Shown here: piece after piece, positions 16,502 to 23,049 of the stretch
Position numbering within the stretch: the first letter of the stretch is position 1
Layout: the number at the start of each line of letters is the position of its first letter
NCBI GenBank assembly: GCA_900549105.1
Contig: URND01000035.1
Location: 1 to 23,633 of the forward strand
DNA: 23,633 nucleotides
Origin: an uncultured Eubacteriales bacterium
GTDB taxonomy: Bacteria; Bacillota; Clostridia; Lachnospirales; Lachnospiraceae
Reading direction: 5' to 3'
The notes under the pieces: generated by a model
Seen by the model: the letters and a program-made list of their open reading frames with translations, nothing else
Database searches by the model: none
What the model was told of the DNA's origin: nothing
Made by a program: the position numbers and the translations under genes

Positions 16502-16523
16502 CAGACCACTCCTTTCCGTTTTA

Positions 16524-16550
16524 TTAGCACTCAATTAGCTAGAGTGCTAA
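16524..16550 (-). promoter_or_regulatory. CIRCE operator
   Basis: Perfect match to CIRCE: TTAGCACTC, nine bases, GAGTGCTAA. It lies just downstream of the predicted transcription start of the hrcA operon and upstream of the hrcA ribosome site. Confidence 0.98.
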
Positions 16551-16562
16551 TATCTATTCACT

Positions 16563-16591
16563 AAGATAGCACTATCATTATCATTTGTCAA
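16563..16591 (-). promoter_or_regulatory. sigma-A-like promoter of the hrcA-grpE-dnaK-dnaJ operon
   Basis: Minus strand: TTGACA (16586-16591), 17-base spacer, TATCTT (16563-16568), followed about 12 bases later by CIRCE. This is the standard Gram-positive class I heat-shock layout. Confidence 0.88.
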
Positions 16592-16631
16592 TAGTTTCAA
16601 AAATTATTTTTAAAATTATTCCTATATATGC

Positions 16632-16637
16632 TATACT
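16632..16637 (+). promoter_or_regulatory. possible -10 element for the YbaK-like gene
   Basis: TATACT about 60 bases upstream of the gene; the region 17 bases further upstream is TTTAAA, a poor -35. The gene must be transcribed divergently from hrcA, so a promoter is expected here. Confidence 0.4.
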
Positions 16638-16698
16638 CTTTTTGTGAAAGAATTTCTTCCATATAATAAATAAACTTTTAATCAGGAGTGTGAATAAA

Positions 16699-17166
16699 AT
16701 GTCTATCGAACGCGCAAAAGCTTACTTTAAAAATTTGGGCATGGAAAATCGGATTCTGGAATTTGATGTTTCCAGCGCCACGGTGGAGCTGGCCGCCCAG
16801 GCCCTTTCCTGCGAACCGGCCCGCATCGCCAAATCCCTGTCATTTAAAATTGATGAACGAACACTGTTGATTCTGGCAGCCGGAGACGCCAAAGTTGACA
16901 ACAAAAAATATAAAGCGGCCTTTGGCGCAAAGGCAAAGATGCTGTCGCCGGATGAAGTCGTGGAGCGCATCGGACATGCCGTCGGCGGCGTCTGCCCTTT
17001 CGGCATTAACGAGGGCGTCGAAGTCTATCTGGATGAATCCATGAAACGTTTTGACTACATGTATCCGGCGGCCGGAAGCAGCAACAGCGCCATCAAGCTG
17101 ACCATCCCGGAACTGGAGCAGTATTCCGGCTATAAATCCTGGGTGGATGTGTGTAAAATTCAATAA
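16699..17166 (+). CDS. YbaK/EbsC family aminoacyl-tRNA deacylase
   Basis: 155-residue single-domain member of the YbaK/ProX editing family. It shows TVELAAQALSCEPARIAKSLSFKI near residues 30-52 with the conserved lysine in AKSLSF, the GDAKVDNKKYKAAFG segment, and the GHAVGGVCPFG loop at about 96-106. These enzymes hydrolyse mischarged tRNAs (such as Cys- or Ala-tRNAPro) in the cytoplasm. The start is the ATG at 16699, about 11 bases from AGGAG; a GTG at 16690 is too close to that site. It appears to be a single gene, followed by a separate promoter. The precise mischarged substrate cannot be read from sequence. Confidence 0.9.
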   Translation: MSIERAKAYFKNLGMENRILEFDVSSATVELAAQALSCEPARIAKSLSFKIDERTLLILAAGDAKVDNKKYKAAFGAKAKMLSPDEVVERIGHAVGGVCPFGINEGVEVYLDESMKRFDYMYPAAGSSNSAIKLTIPELEQYSGYKSWVDVCKIQ

Positions 17167-17173
17167 GAGTCAT

Positions 17174-17201
17174 TTGACAAATATCGGCCAGCCGCTATAC
17201 T
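17174..17201 (+). promoter_or_regulatory. sigma-A-like promoter of the LOR gene
   Basis: TTGACA (17174-17179), a 16-base spacer and TATACT (17196-17201), directly after the YbaK-like stop codon. Confidence 0.7.
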
Positions 17202-17225
17202 TAATATTAGAGGGAGGGGATATAT

Positions 17226-17729
17226 TTGAAATATCGTATTAAAGAAAAAGCGCTGAGTCTTCACGGGGCCTATCAGATTTTCGATGAAAACGATAATGAA
17301 TGCTTTCATGTAAAACAGAATGCGGTTTCGCTTACAAACAAAACGCACCTTTATAACATGAATAACAAAGAAATCGCTTTCATCCACAGAAAAGTGATGT
17401 CCATGCACTCAGTGCACTATCTCGAAATGGCAGATGGAACCCAGGGAGAAATCAGTGAAAAGAAACTGTTCCAACTGCATGATAATTATGAAGTCGAAGG
17501 CTTTGGCTGGCAGATTACCGGTGATATTTTTGGCCATGAGTTTCAGATTGTTGACGCCGGCGATCAGATAATTGCCGAATCAAGAGAAGCATGGTTTTCC
17601 ATCGGTGATTTGTTCACAGTTGACATCTATGATGAGACCCAAACCGAAAAGGTACTGGCTGTCCTTGTCACATTATCTTTAATTCACCGTGACAGAGAAG
17701 CTGCCATGCACAACACTTCATCAAACTAA
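17226..17729 (+). CDS. LURP-one-related (LOR, tubby-like) protein
   Basis: 167 residues made largely of short beta strands, as in the LOR/scramblase-like beta-barrel fold. Visible family features are the opening 'Y-R-I-K-E-K-A-L-S-L-H', repeated 'F-x-V-x-x-x' strands, the central GFGWQITGDIFGHEFQIVD and the acidic 'A-W-F-S-I-G-D-L-F-T-V-D-I' followed by a hydrophobic C-terminal helix. Function in bacteria is poorly known. The start is a TTG, chosen because AGGGAGGGG lies six bases upstream and a good promoter lies before that. The next gene follows 12 bases downstream with its own AAGGAG site, so the two are co-transcribed. Confidence 0.75.
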   Translation: MKYRIKEKALSLHGAYQIFDENDNECFHVKQNAVSLTNKTHLYNMNNKEIAFIHRKVMSMHSVHYLEMADGTQGEISEKKLFQLHDNYEVEGFGWQITGDIFGHEFQIVDAGDQIIAESREAWFSIGDLFTVDIYDETQTEKVLAVLVTLSLIHRDREAAMHNTSSN

Positions 17730-17741
17730 GGAGAAAAAATT

Positions 17742-18131
17742 ATGAAAAAACCAAATACACTTTTAAAAGTCGTAAGTATTCTTTACATTGTTTTTAACAT
17801 CATCGGCGGAATTTTGGTCATTGCCGGTTCTCTGGGACTTGGCGCTCTGATCGGCGGGGCTGCGGGCAGCGTTGGCGCCGGGGTGGCTCTGGCTTCTTTC
17901 TTTATGATTTTCAGTCTGATAAGCGTCGTTCTCGGACTCGTCGCCGGATTTGCCGGGCTGAAAGCTGAAAATCTTGGACTTTGCAAAATATTAGGTATTA
18001 TCCTGATTGTTTTAGCCGCTATTTCCACCATCAGCAATCTGGCCGACGGAGAAAGCATTATTTCATCCCTTATCGGCCTGATACTTCCTGTGCTGTACAC
18101 CGTTGGTGTTTTCAAAGAAATTAATTCATAA
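17742..18131 (+). CDS. small four-TM membrane protein of unknown function
   Basis: 129 residues, very hydrophobic. Four likely membrane segments lie at about residues 8-34, 46-75, 80-97 and 104-124; the first two contain Gly/Ala-rich stretches such as GALIGGAAGSVGAG. The short N-terminus is basic (MKKPNTLLK) and the end polar. The family is not recognised with confidence; the pattern resembles small DUF4064-like proteins. It is probably co-transcribed with the LOR gene and followed by a good terminator. Confidence 0.7.
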   Translation: MKKPNTLLKVVSILYIVFNIIGGILVIAGSLGLGALIGGAAGSVGAGVALASFFMIFSLISVVLGLVAGFAGLKAENLGLCKILGIILIVLAAISTISNLADGESIISSLIGLILPVLYTVGVFKEINS

Positions 18132-18138
18132 ATCACTC

Positions 18139-18175
18139 AAAAGGCGTTGGTTCAAAATGGACCGGCGCCTTTTTT
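18139..18175 (+). terminator. intrinsic terminator after the LOR-membrane protein unit
   Basis: AAAAGGCGTTGGT pairs with ACCGGCGCCTTTT (with G-U pairs) around a short loop, followed by a T-run. It separates this unit from the Agr-type module. Confidence 0.85.
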
Positions 18176-18200
18176 CGACATATGTATTATTTGTATTCAT

Positions 18201-18229
18201 TTGACATTTCCTTGTGATATAAATAAAAT
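18201..18229 (+). promoter_or_regulatory. sigma-A-like promoter of the Agr-type two-component genes
   Basis: TTGACA (18201-18206), a 17-base spacer and TAAAAT (18224-18229), about 30 bases before the response regulator start. Confidence 0.75.
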
Positions 18230-18258
18230 AAGACTATATTAATACTTAGGTGATACTT

Positions 18259-18957
18259 ATGAAAATAGCTATCTGTGATGATGATTACTCAACCTGCAGT
18301 TTTATAGAAGAAACGGTGATACAATACGCCCGGAATAATGGCATCCCTATAGAAACCGATATTTTTCAGACGGCCAAAAGTCTTTATCAAAATTTCGAAA
18401 ATTCCACGGATTTACTTTTTCTGGACATTCAATTGCCTGATGCCTCCGGAATCAAAATCGGACATTTTTTGCGAAAATGTGCAATGAACTACAACCTTCA
18501 GATTGTATTTATCTCCGGAAATCCCGGATATGCCCTTGAATTATTCAAAATACGTCCAATGGATTTTTTAGTCAAACCTTTATCTGATAAAGATATTATT
18601 GATATATTAAATGAATATACACAAAAAGTGATGCCCGCATCTCAGGGCTTTTTATACAAATTCAAAACAACGACAAGAAAAGTTTCCTATCAGGATATTC
18701 TTTATTTTTCGAGTGAAAGCCGAAAGGTTCTTATTCACCTAAAAAATGGTGAAACCATCACCCTTTATAAAAAGCTTTCAGAAATTGAAATGGAACTTCC
18801 AAATGAAGTTTTTTGGAGAATACATAAATCATATATCATAAACTCACGTTATCTGATTTCATGCCGGCATAACCAATTGCTGATGAGCAATAATGAGACT
18901 CTTCCAATCAGCAGAAATTACAAAAATGAGATATATTTTAAAATTACTCACCAGTAG
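18259..18957 (+). CDS. LytTR response regulator (AgrA-like)
   Basis: 232 residues. The receiver domain spans about 1-115, with the acidic pocket DDD at 7-9, the phosphorylated Asp56 in LFLDIQLPD, and the conserved Lys in FLVKPL near 105. The LytTR DNA-binding domain spans about 135-230, with VSYQDILYFSSESRKVLIHL and FWRIHKSYIINSRYL. It is expected to be phosphorylated by the adjacent kinase and to activate the agrD promoter. The ATG at 18259 follows TTAGGTGAT; an earlier GTG overlaps that site. The gene is 13 bases upstream of the kinase. Base use is more AT-rich than in the housekeeping genes to the left. Confidence 0.93.
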   Translation: MKIAICDDDYSTCSFIEETVIQYARNNGIPIETDIFQTAKSLYQNFENSTDLLFLDIQLPDASGIKIGHFLRKCAMNYNLQIVFISGNPGYALELFKIRPMDFLVKPLSDKDIIDILNEYTQKVMPASQGFLYKFKTTTRKVSYQDILYFSSESRKVLIHLKNGETITLYKKLSEIEMELPNEVFWRIHKSYIINSRYLISCRHNQLLMSNNETLPISRNYKNEIYFKITHQ

Positions 18958-18970
18958 ATAAGGAGACAAA

Positions 18971-20203
18971 ATGAATACCCTGATTTTTCTCATAGCCAAC
19001 GCCTTTCTTGCGTACATTATATGGCGTTTCGCCTACAAAATATTTTTACATTATCCTTCCGCCAAACCGGTGCTGTATATGACAATTTGTTATTATCTGC
19101 TGAACAGCCTGTGTACGATTGTTTTGAATAATCCTACCCTCAATCTGCTTTCATCCCTGATTGGATTAGTTTTAATAACACTTCCCAGTACGGATCAAAT
19201 ATTGAAAAAAATATTCTTTATTATTCTTGTGACAAGTATCGGGTTTTTATGGGATGTTTTGGTGTTTGCCTTTATGAATAAGCAGGATGAGTTGAATGTA
19301 GTTCGTATAATTGCCAACTTATCACTGTTTGTTGTGGAACTTATCTTCGAAACCATTTTTACTCATCTAGAAAACAGTGCTATTGAAAAAAGAGAGTGGT
19401 ATATGCTTTGTACAGTTCCTATCGGTACTATCTTCATGCTCTATGCCCTGTACATAAACGATAATACTTCTATGGAACTCTATGCCATATGCTCCGGCAT
19501 AGGATTGATGGCAAATATAATTATTTTTCAATTTTATGACAATTTATGTGAATATTACCACTCTCTGCTCACAACACAGCAGGCTCAAACCCAGCTCAAA
19601 CTCTATGAAGAACAGATTCGCCGCATGAAAAACTCTGAAGAAAAAATGAACTCATTCCGTCATGACCTTAATAATCATCTGGCTGCCATCCAATCTATGG
19701 CCAGGGCCAATAAAAGCAGCGAACTTTTAGCCTTTATGGAACAATTTCACATTGACTATCCTGAAGATGACTTTATATACACACGTAATAGAGAATTCAA
19801 TCTATTACTTAATTATCTCATTAATAAAGCCAAAACCGAACACATCCATCCGGACATCGATGTGGATATTCCCGCAACACTTAGTTGCAACATGTATGAC
19901 ATGAATATCCTGCTGAGCAACCTGTTTGATAATGCCATCGAAGCTTCATCTGCTTCCAGCAATAAAACTCTGATTTTTCGGATAAAGTACGCTAAAGACA
20001 TTCTGAATATCGAAATTTCCAACAGCTTTTCCGGCGAAATTCGAAAGCGAGGTAAAAACTATCAGACAACCAAAGACGACAAAAAACTTCACGGCTATGG
20101 ATTGAAAAATGTAACACATATTGTTGAAAAATATCATGGAACGATGAATATACGAAATGAAAATCAAATATTTTCTGTTTCCGTTTACTTATGCCTTACC
20201 TAA
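18971..20203 (+). CDS. GHKL-type sensor histidine kinase (AgrC-like)
   Basis: 410 residues. About six membrane segments lie in residues 1-190, forming the likely peptide sensor. A coiled-coil linker follows (TTQQAQTQLKLYEEQIRRMK), then the phosphorylation motif SFRHDLNNHL with His231, the N box LFDNAIEAS, and the G box HGYGLKNV near the C-terminus. The GHKL ATPase lacking a typical HisKA domain is characteristic of AgrC/ComD-type kinases. Its ligand is inferred to be the cyclic peptide encoded by the downstream agrD-type gene. It starts 13 bases after the regulator with an AAGGAG site. The order here is regulator-kinase-agrD-agrB, unlike Staphylococcus agrBDCA. Confidence 0.92.
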   Translation: MNTLIFLIANAFLAYIIWRFAYKIFLHYPSAKPVLYMTICYYLLNSLCTIVLNNPTLNLLSSLIGLVLITLPSTDQILKKIFFIILVTSIGFLWDVLVFAFMNKQDELNVVRIIANLSLFVVELIFETIFTHLENSAIEKREWYMLCTVPIGTIFMLYALYINDNTSMELYAICSGIGLMANIIIFQFYDNLCEYYHSLLTTQQAQTQLKLYEEQIRRMKNSEEKMNSFRHDLNNHLAAIQSMARANKSSELLAFMEQFHIDYPEDDFIYTRNREFNLLLNYLINKAKTEHIHPDIDVDIPATLSCNMYDMNILLSNLFDNAIEASSASSNKTLIFRIKYAKDILNIEISNSFSGEIRKRGKNYQTTKDDKKLHGYGLKNVTHIVEKYHGTMNIRNENQIFSVSVYLCLT

Positions 20204-20311
20204 TTGAATTACTCCAACAGAAAGGCCATCCTGCATGCCGGAACAGCTTTTTTGTTAAAAATGACATGAAGTTTACCGTTTTTTACATTGTCATAATAAT
20301 CTCCTTAAAGA

Positions 20312-20320
20312 TGGTATAAT
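20312..20320 (+). promoter_or_regulatory. extended -10 promoter element for the agrD operon
   Basis: TG-G-TATAAT: a perfect -10 (20315-20320) with an extended TGn. No acceptable -35 lies 16-18 bases upstream, which fits a promoter needing an activator such as the LytTR regulator. T-rich ACAGCTTTTTT (20243) and ACCGTTTTTTA (20275) lie upstream, 32 bases apart. Confidence 0.55.
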
Positions 20321-20350
20321 GATTATACAAATTGAAGGGAGGTAGTTATT

Positions 20351-20500
20351 ATGAAAATGAATTTCACCAAATTTAAAGCTTTGACGACATTATCGTCATT
20401 AGCACTTATCTTTTCCACTGTCGCTGCGAACTCAGCTTGTTTCTTCTTTCTATACCAGCCAGAAGAACCCAAAGGCTTGAAAAAATTAAAGAAATTTTAA
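20351..20500 (+). CDS. agrD: AgrD-type cyclic thiolactone autoinducer precursor
   Basis: 49 codons. The N-terminus is an amphipathic/hydrophobic leader (MKMNFTKFKALTTLSSLALI) ending near TVAANSA. The core follows with Cys30: CFFFL-YQPEEPKGL, and the tail KKLKKF is basic. It aligns without gaps to the Staphylococcus pattern of Cys, four residues, then a C-terminal recognition tail ending x-P-K-x-L. By that alignment the thiolactone ring would be Cys30-Phe-Phe-Phe-Leu34, with AgrB cutting before Tyr35 (inference). The ribosome site GGGAGGT is seven bases upstream. The stop lies six bases before agrB, so the two are coupled. The end of the exocyclic tail is not predictable here. Confidence 0.92.
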   Translation: MKMNFTKFKALTTLSSLALIFSTVAANSACFFFLYQPEEPKGLKKLKKF

Positions 20501-20506
20501 CGACAG

Positions 20507-21067
20507 ATGATTTCAAGATTTCTTACCGAATATTTGATTGACGCTAAACTTATAAGAGAAGATGATGCAGCAATTATTCAATACGGGATATACGGCCTGA
20601 TATCCACAGCTTTCAATATTGCAACTATTTTAGTTATCGGAGCGTGCTGTAATTGTATTGTAGAAAGTATCCTGTTTACCATTATATTTTATTTTCTACG
20701 GATTTATGCCGGAGGATATCACGCTGCCACACCAGGTAAATGTTATTTTTTCTCAGTATTGATAGCCTTTTTTAATTTTGGAATCATACACAAATTATCT
20801 TTAGGGTTCATTACTTTAACATTGATTCTTATACCAGCATCAATCATCATTTTTTTCATGGCACCGATAGACAGTAATAATAAACCTTTGGAACAACTTG
20901 AAAAGGAAATATATAGAAAAAAGACACGTATAATTATAGTCATATCAATATTCCTGTATTTTATATTTTTCTTTTTGAAATATCATCCGATATGTTGGTC
21001 CATAAGCATTGTCTGTGCAAACGCAAGCATTTTACTTGCAATAGGTGCTATGAGAAACAACCAATAA
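20507..21067 (+). CDS. agrB: AgrB-type accessory gene regulator peptidase
   Basis: 186-residue polytopic membrane cysteine peptidase. The catalytic pair His72 (in YAGGYHA) and Cys79 (GKCYFF) has the same seven-residue spacing as in Staphylococcus AgrB. The conserved FYFLRIYAGGYHA block and about five hydrophobic segments are present. It cuts the C-terminal tail from AgrD and catalyses thiolactone formation. It has only a weak ribosome site of its own and starts six bases after agrD, consistent with translational coupling. Strongly AT-rich. Confidence 0.95.
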   Translation: MISRFLTEYLIDAKLIREDDAAIIQYGIYGLISTAFNIATILVIGACCNCIVESILFTIIFYFLRIYAGGYHAATPGKCYFFSVLIAFFNFGIIHKLSLGFITLTLILIPASIIIFFMAPIDSNNKPLEQLEKEIYRKKTRIIIVISIFLYFIFFFLKYHPICWSISIVCANASILLAIGAMRNNQ

Positions 21068-21092
21068 CCTATTATAAATAAGGAGGTTTATC

Positions 21093-21761
21093 ATGAAAAA
21101 AATTGTTAGTTTGTTGTTAATTGCTACATTTATTTTGTCTTGTAGTTTATCTGCCTTCGCATTAGACACTACAAATTCTTCCTCGGCTATTAATGAAAAA
21201 TTTGACTTGGTAGAAACTATTACTGAAATATCCTCTTCACTTGGTTCAAGCCCAAATAGTCTCTACACAGCCTCTAATATTGCTATTCTTGAAAACAATG
21301 ACAAATATCAAGAAGTACAAGTCATTGAAGGTAGCAAAGTAAATACTTTGTCTTACGATATTGTCAATGATAAATTATATGTAGATGGAAATTTAATTAC
21401 CGTAATAGAGGTAATGGCTCCCCTTACAGATAATTTAAGTCCAACCGCATTAGGCAATGCATTTGACCATTCCTACACACAAATAAACTATGGAAAAGCA
21501 ATCGTTAATTTTACTAGTGCTGGCCTTGCTGCTGTAATTGTAAAAGTATTGGGAACAGATGGTACAGTTGCTGCAAACCTTGCAAGAGCAATTTTACAAA
21601 CAGCTGGTCAAAGCAGCTATTTATATTGCAGTGCAACATATTGCCATTCCTACAAGCGTTTAGATGATAGTTACTACTTCTATAATAAATATTGGGATAT
21701 GTATTGGGATTCTTCATATTCTGATTTCTGCACTAGCTACTATCAAACCATTTACCAGTAA
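21093..21761 (+). CDS. secreted Tyr/Trp-rich protein, possible Agr-controlled effector or bacteriocin-like protein
   Basis: 222 residues. The Sec signal peptide MKKIVSLLLIATFILSCSLSAFA is probably cut after Ala23. The middle, about 24-125, is polar. A Gly/Ala-rich hydrophobic stretch lies at about 135-172. The last 48 residues hold 13 Tyr, 2 Trp and three Cys (179, 184, 213), with YYFYNKYWDMYWDSSY as the densest part. No domain is recognised with confidence. Large signal-peptide bacteriocins of the geobacillin 26 type come to mind, but I cannot confirm homology. It has a strong AAGGAGG site and lies 25 bases after agrB, so it is probably an output of the quorum system. A structural or adhesive secreted protein is an alternative. 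Confidence 0.75.
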   Translation: MKKIVSLLLIATFILSCSLSAFALDTTNSSSAINEKFDLVETITEISSSLGSSPNSLYTASNIAILENNDKYQEVQVIEGSKVNTLSYDIVNDKLYVDGNLITVIEVMAPLTDNLSPTALGNAFDHSYTQINYGKAIVNFTSAGLAAVIVKVLGTDGTVAANLARAILQTAGQSSYLYCSATYCHSYKRLDDSYYFYNKYWDMYWDSSYSDFCTSYYQTIYQ

Positions 21762-21790
21762 AAGATTTTCTCAATAGGAAAACAGATAAT

Positions 21791-22249
21791 ATGCTTATTA
21801 CTTCTTTAAAATGGCTCTTGGGATTTATAGTTTTATACATTATCATACAGCCTATATATGAACTGAAAATCAAAGGCAAAAAAAGACTTTATACTATAAG
21901 TCCTGCCAAAAAGGAAATATACACTAAACTATTACTTAGTGTCCTTTTAATTATAATAAATATACTAAACATACAAAACTATGAATCTCTTATCTTTGTT
22001 GACATATTGCTTATCTATTTTGCTATAACAAATTTTATTCCAACAATGATATTTGAATCCGGTATATTTTTTAATTACAAATTTTATCCATATCACCAGA
22101 TTATATCTGTCAATTTTTCAAATAGCCAAATAGCTATACGAGTAAAAACCGGTAAATATGGTAAAGATACCTATTTAATTTCTTGCAGCGAACAAGATAT
22201 TTCAAATGTTAAAAAAATATTATTTGAAAAGGAAGTAACTATTTTATAA
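21791..22249 (+). CDS. small membrane protein, candidate immunity or accessory protein
   Basis: 152 residues. Membrane segments are likely at about 4-22, 44-62 and 68-88. The C-terminal soluble part (about 90-152) begins FESGIFFNYKFYPYHQIISV and ends with a short helix, a PH-like beta pattern seen in small proteins such as DUF5673 members (tentative). It follows the secreted protein by 29 bases, with a weak ribosome site, and is the last gene before a strong terminator. Small membrane proteins placed after secreted bacteriocins are often immunity proteins; that role is inferred from position only. Confidence 0.65.
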   Translation: MLITSLKWLLGFIVLYIIIQPIYELKIKGKKRLYTISPAKKEIYTKLLLSVLLIIINILNIQNYESLIFVDILLIYFAITNFIPTMIFESGIFFNYKFYPYHQIISVNFSNSQIAIRVKTGKYGKDTYLISCSEQDISNVKKILFEKEVTIL

Positions 22250-22253
22250 AACT

Positions 22254-22290
22254 TTCACCCATGCGTTCATCCCGCATGGGTGAATTTTTT
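22254..22290 (+). terminator. strong terminator ending the Agr-type module
   Basis: A perfect 12-bp stem: TTCACCCATGCG pairs with CGCATGGGTGAA, seven-base loop, then six T. It overlaps the last codons and stop of the convergent gene and may stop transcription from both sides. Confidence 0.93.
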
Positions 22291-23049
22291 CAGGCTCAGC
22301 AGCGCGCCCAGGCATAAAGCCAATGCAATCATATCGTATTTTATCTGCATAAATTTCATTTCCTGCTGCATGGCGGTCTTTTCCATATCGGCGGCATTGA
22401 CCACCTGAAGTCCAAGGGCGGCCAGCCGCTTGCCGTTCATTCCATCCAAATCTTTTCGTTTCATCAATATCCGCACAGGCCCTTTTCCTTCGGACAGCCG
22501 AACACTGTCGGAGGTGCAAAAAGCCATCGGCGTATCATTGGGAAGTTTTTCTGAGAGAACTCGGATTTTCGCTGTTCCGGCTTCCTCCTCCTCTCCAAGT
22601 ATATACTCCGCCTGATAATCTTCTTCAATCTCTGATTTTTGTACGGCCTGCAAAAGCTGTTCACCGGCGGTTTCATTCAGATAAATGGTCTTCATTGCGC
22701 TCTCCTCCGGAATTCCATAGGCGAAAATCAGATAGTCTTCCGAAAGTTCCAGACATTCCACCGTCATCTCGCCCTCCTGGGCCTTCAATGCCAGTTGGGA
22801 TGTTCTCTGCCGGCTTATGGCGCCCGTATCCTGAATGGATTCGATGCCGTTCATCTGATAGGATGTCAGTTCATCCGCAGCGCCGTTTTTTACAACATAT
22901 TCCGCCGGACTTTTCACCATGCTGTACACCTCTGTTCCGCCATGAATGGCATCCGCTAAAAAGAAAATCCCCGCCAGAAAAAACAGGCACATTACTTTTA
23001 CCCGGTCATCTTGTTTTCTTAGCTTCCAGAATCTGCGCCACCATCTCAT
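22267..23049 (-). CDS. two-TM protein with large extracytoplasmic domain, unknown function
   Basis: 260 residues. The N-terminus is strongly basic (MRWWRRFWKLRKQDDR). The first membrane segment is at about 18-35, an acidic extracytoplasmic region follows to about 235, and a second membrane segment lies near 238-253 before a short KKFTHAG end. This TM1-domain-TM2 layout recalls part of an FtsX/MacB permease, but the usual further membrane segments are missing and I do not assign that family. The ATG overlaps the stop of the upstream gene (ATGA), so the two proteins probably work together. Its last codons are embedded in the terminator hairpin of the convergent module. Confidence 0.75.
   Translation of the reverse strand: MRWWRRFWKLRKQDDRVKVMCLFFLAGIFFLADAIHGGTEVYSMVKSPAEYVVKNGAADELTSYQMNGIESIQDTGAISRQRTSQLALKAQEGEMTVECLELSEDYLIFAYGIPEESAMKTIYLNETAGEQLLQAVQKSEIEEDYQAEYILGEEEEAGTAKIRVLSEKLPNDTPMAFCTSDSVRLSEGKGPVRILMKRKDLDGMNGKRLAALGLQVVNAADMEKTAMQQEMKFMQIKYDMIALALCLGALLSLKKFTHAG

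Noticed and set aside
16502..16534. longer hrcA start at a TTG (16534)
   Set aside because: It would place the start inside CIRCE; the GTG at 16501 has a well-spaced AAAGGAG site.
20221..20260. possible terminator after the kinase gene (GGCCAT...ATGCC near a T-run)
   Set aside because: The stem is only about five pairs with a bulge and is separated from the T-run by several bases; too weak to call.
21093..21161. lipoprotein signal in the secreted protein (ILSC)
   Set aside because: Leu at -2 is atypical for a lipobox, while AFA at residues 21-23 is a good signal peptidase I site.
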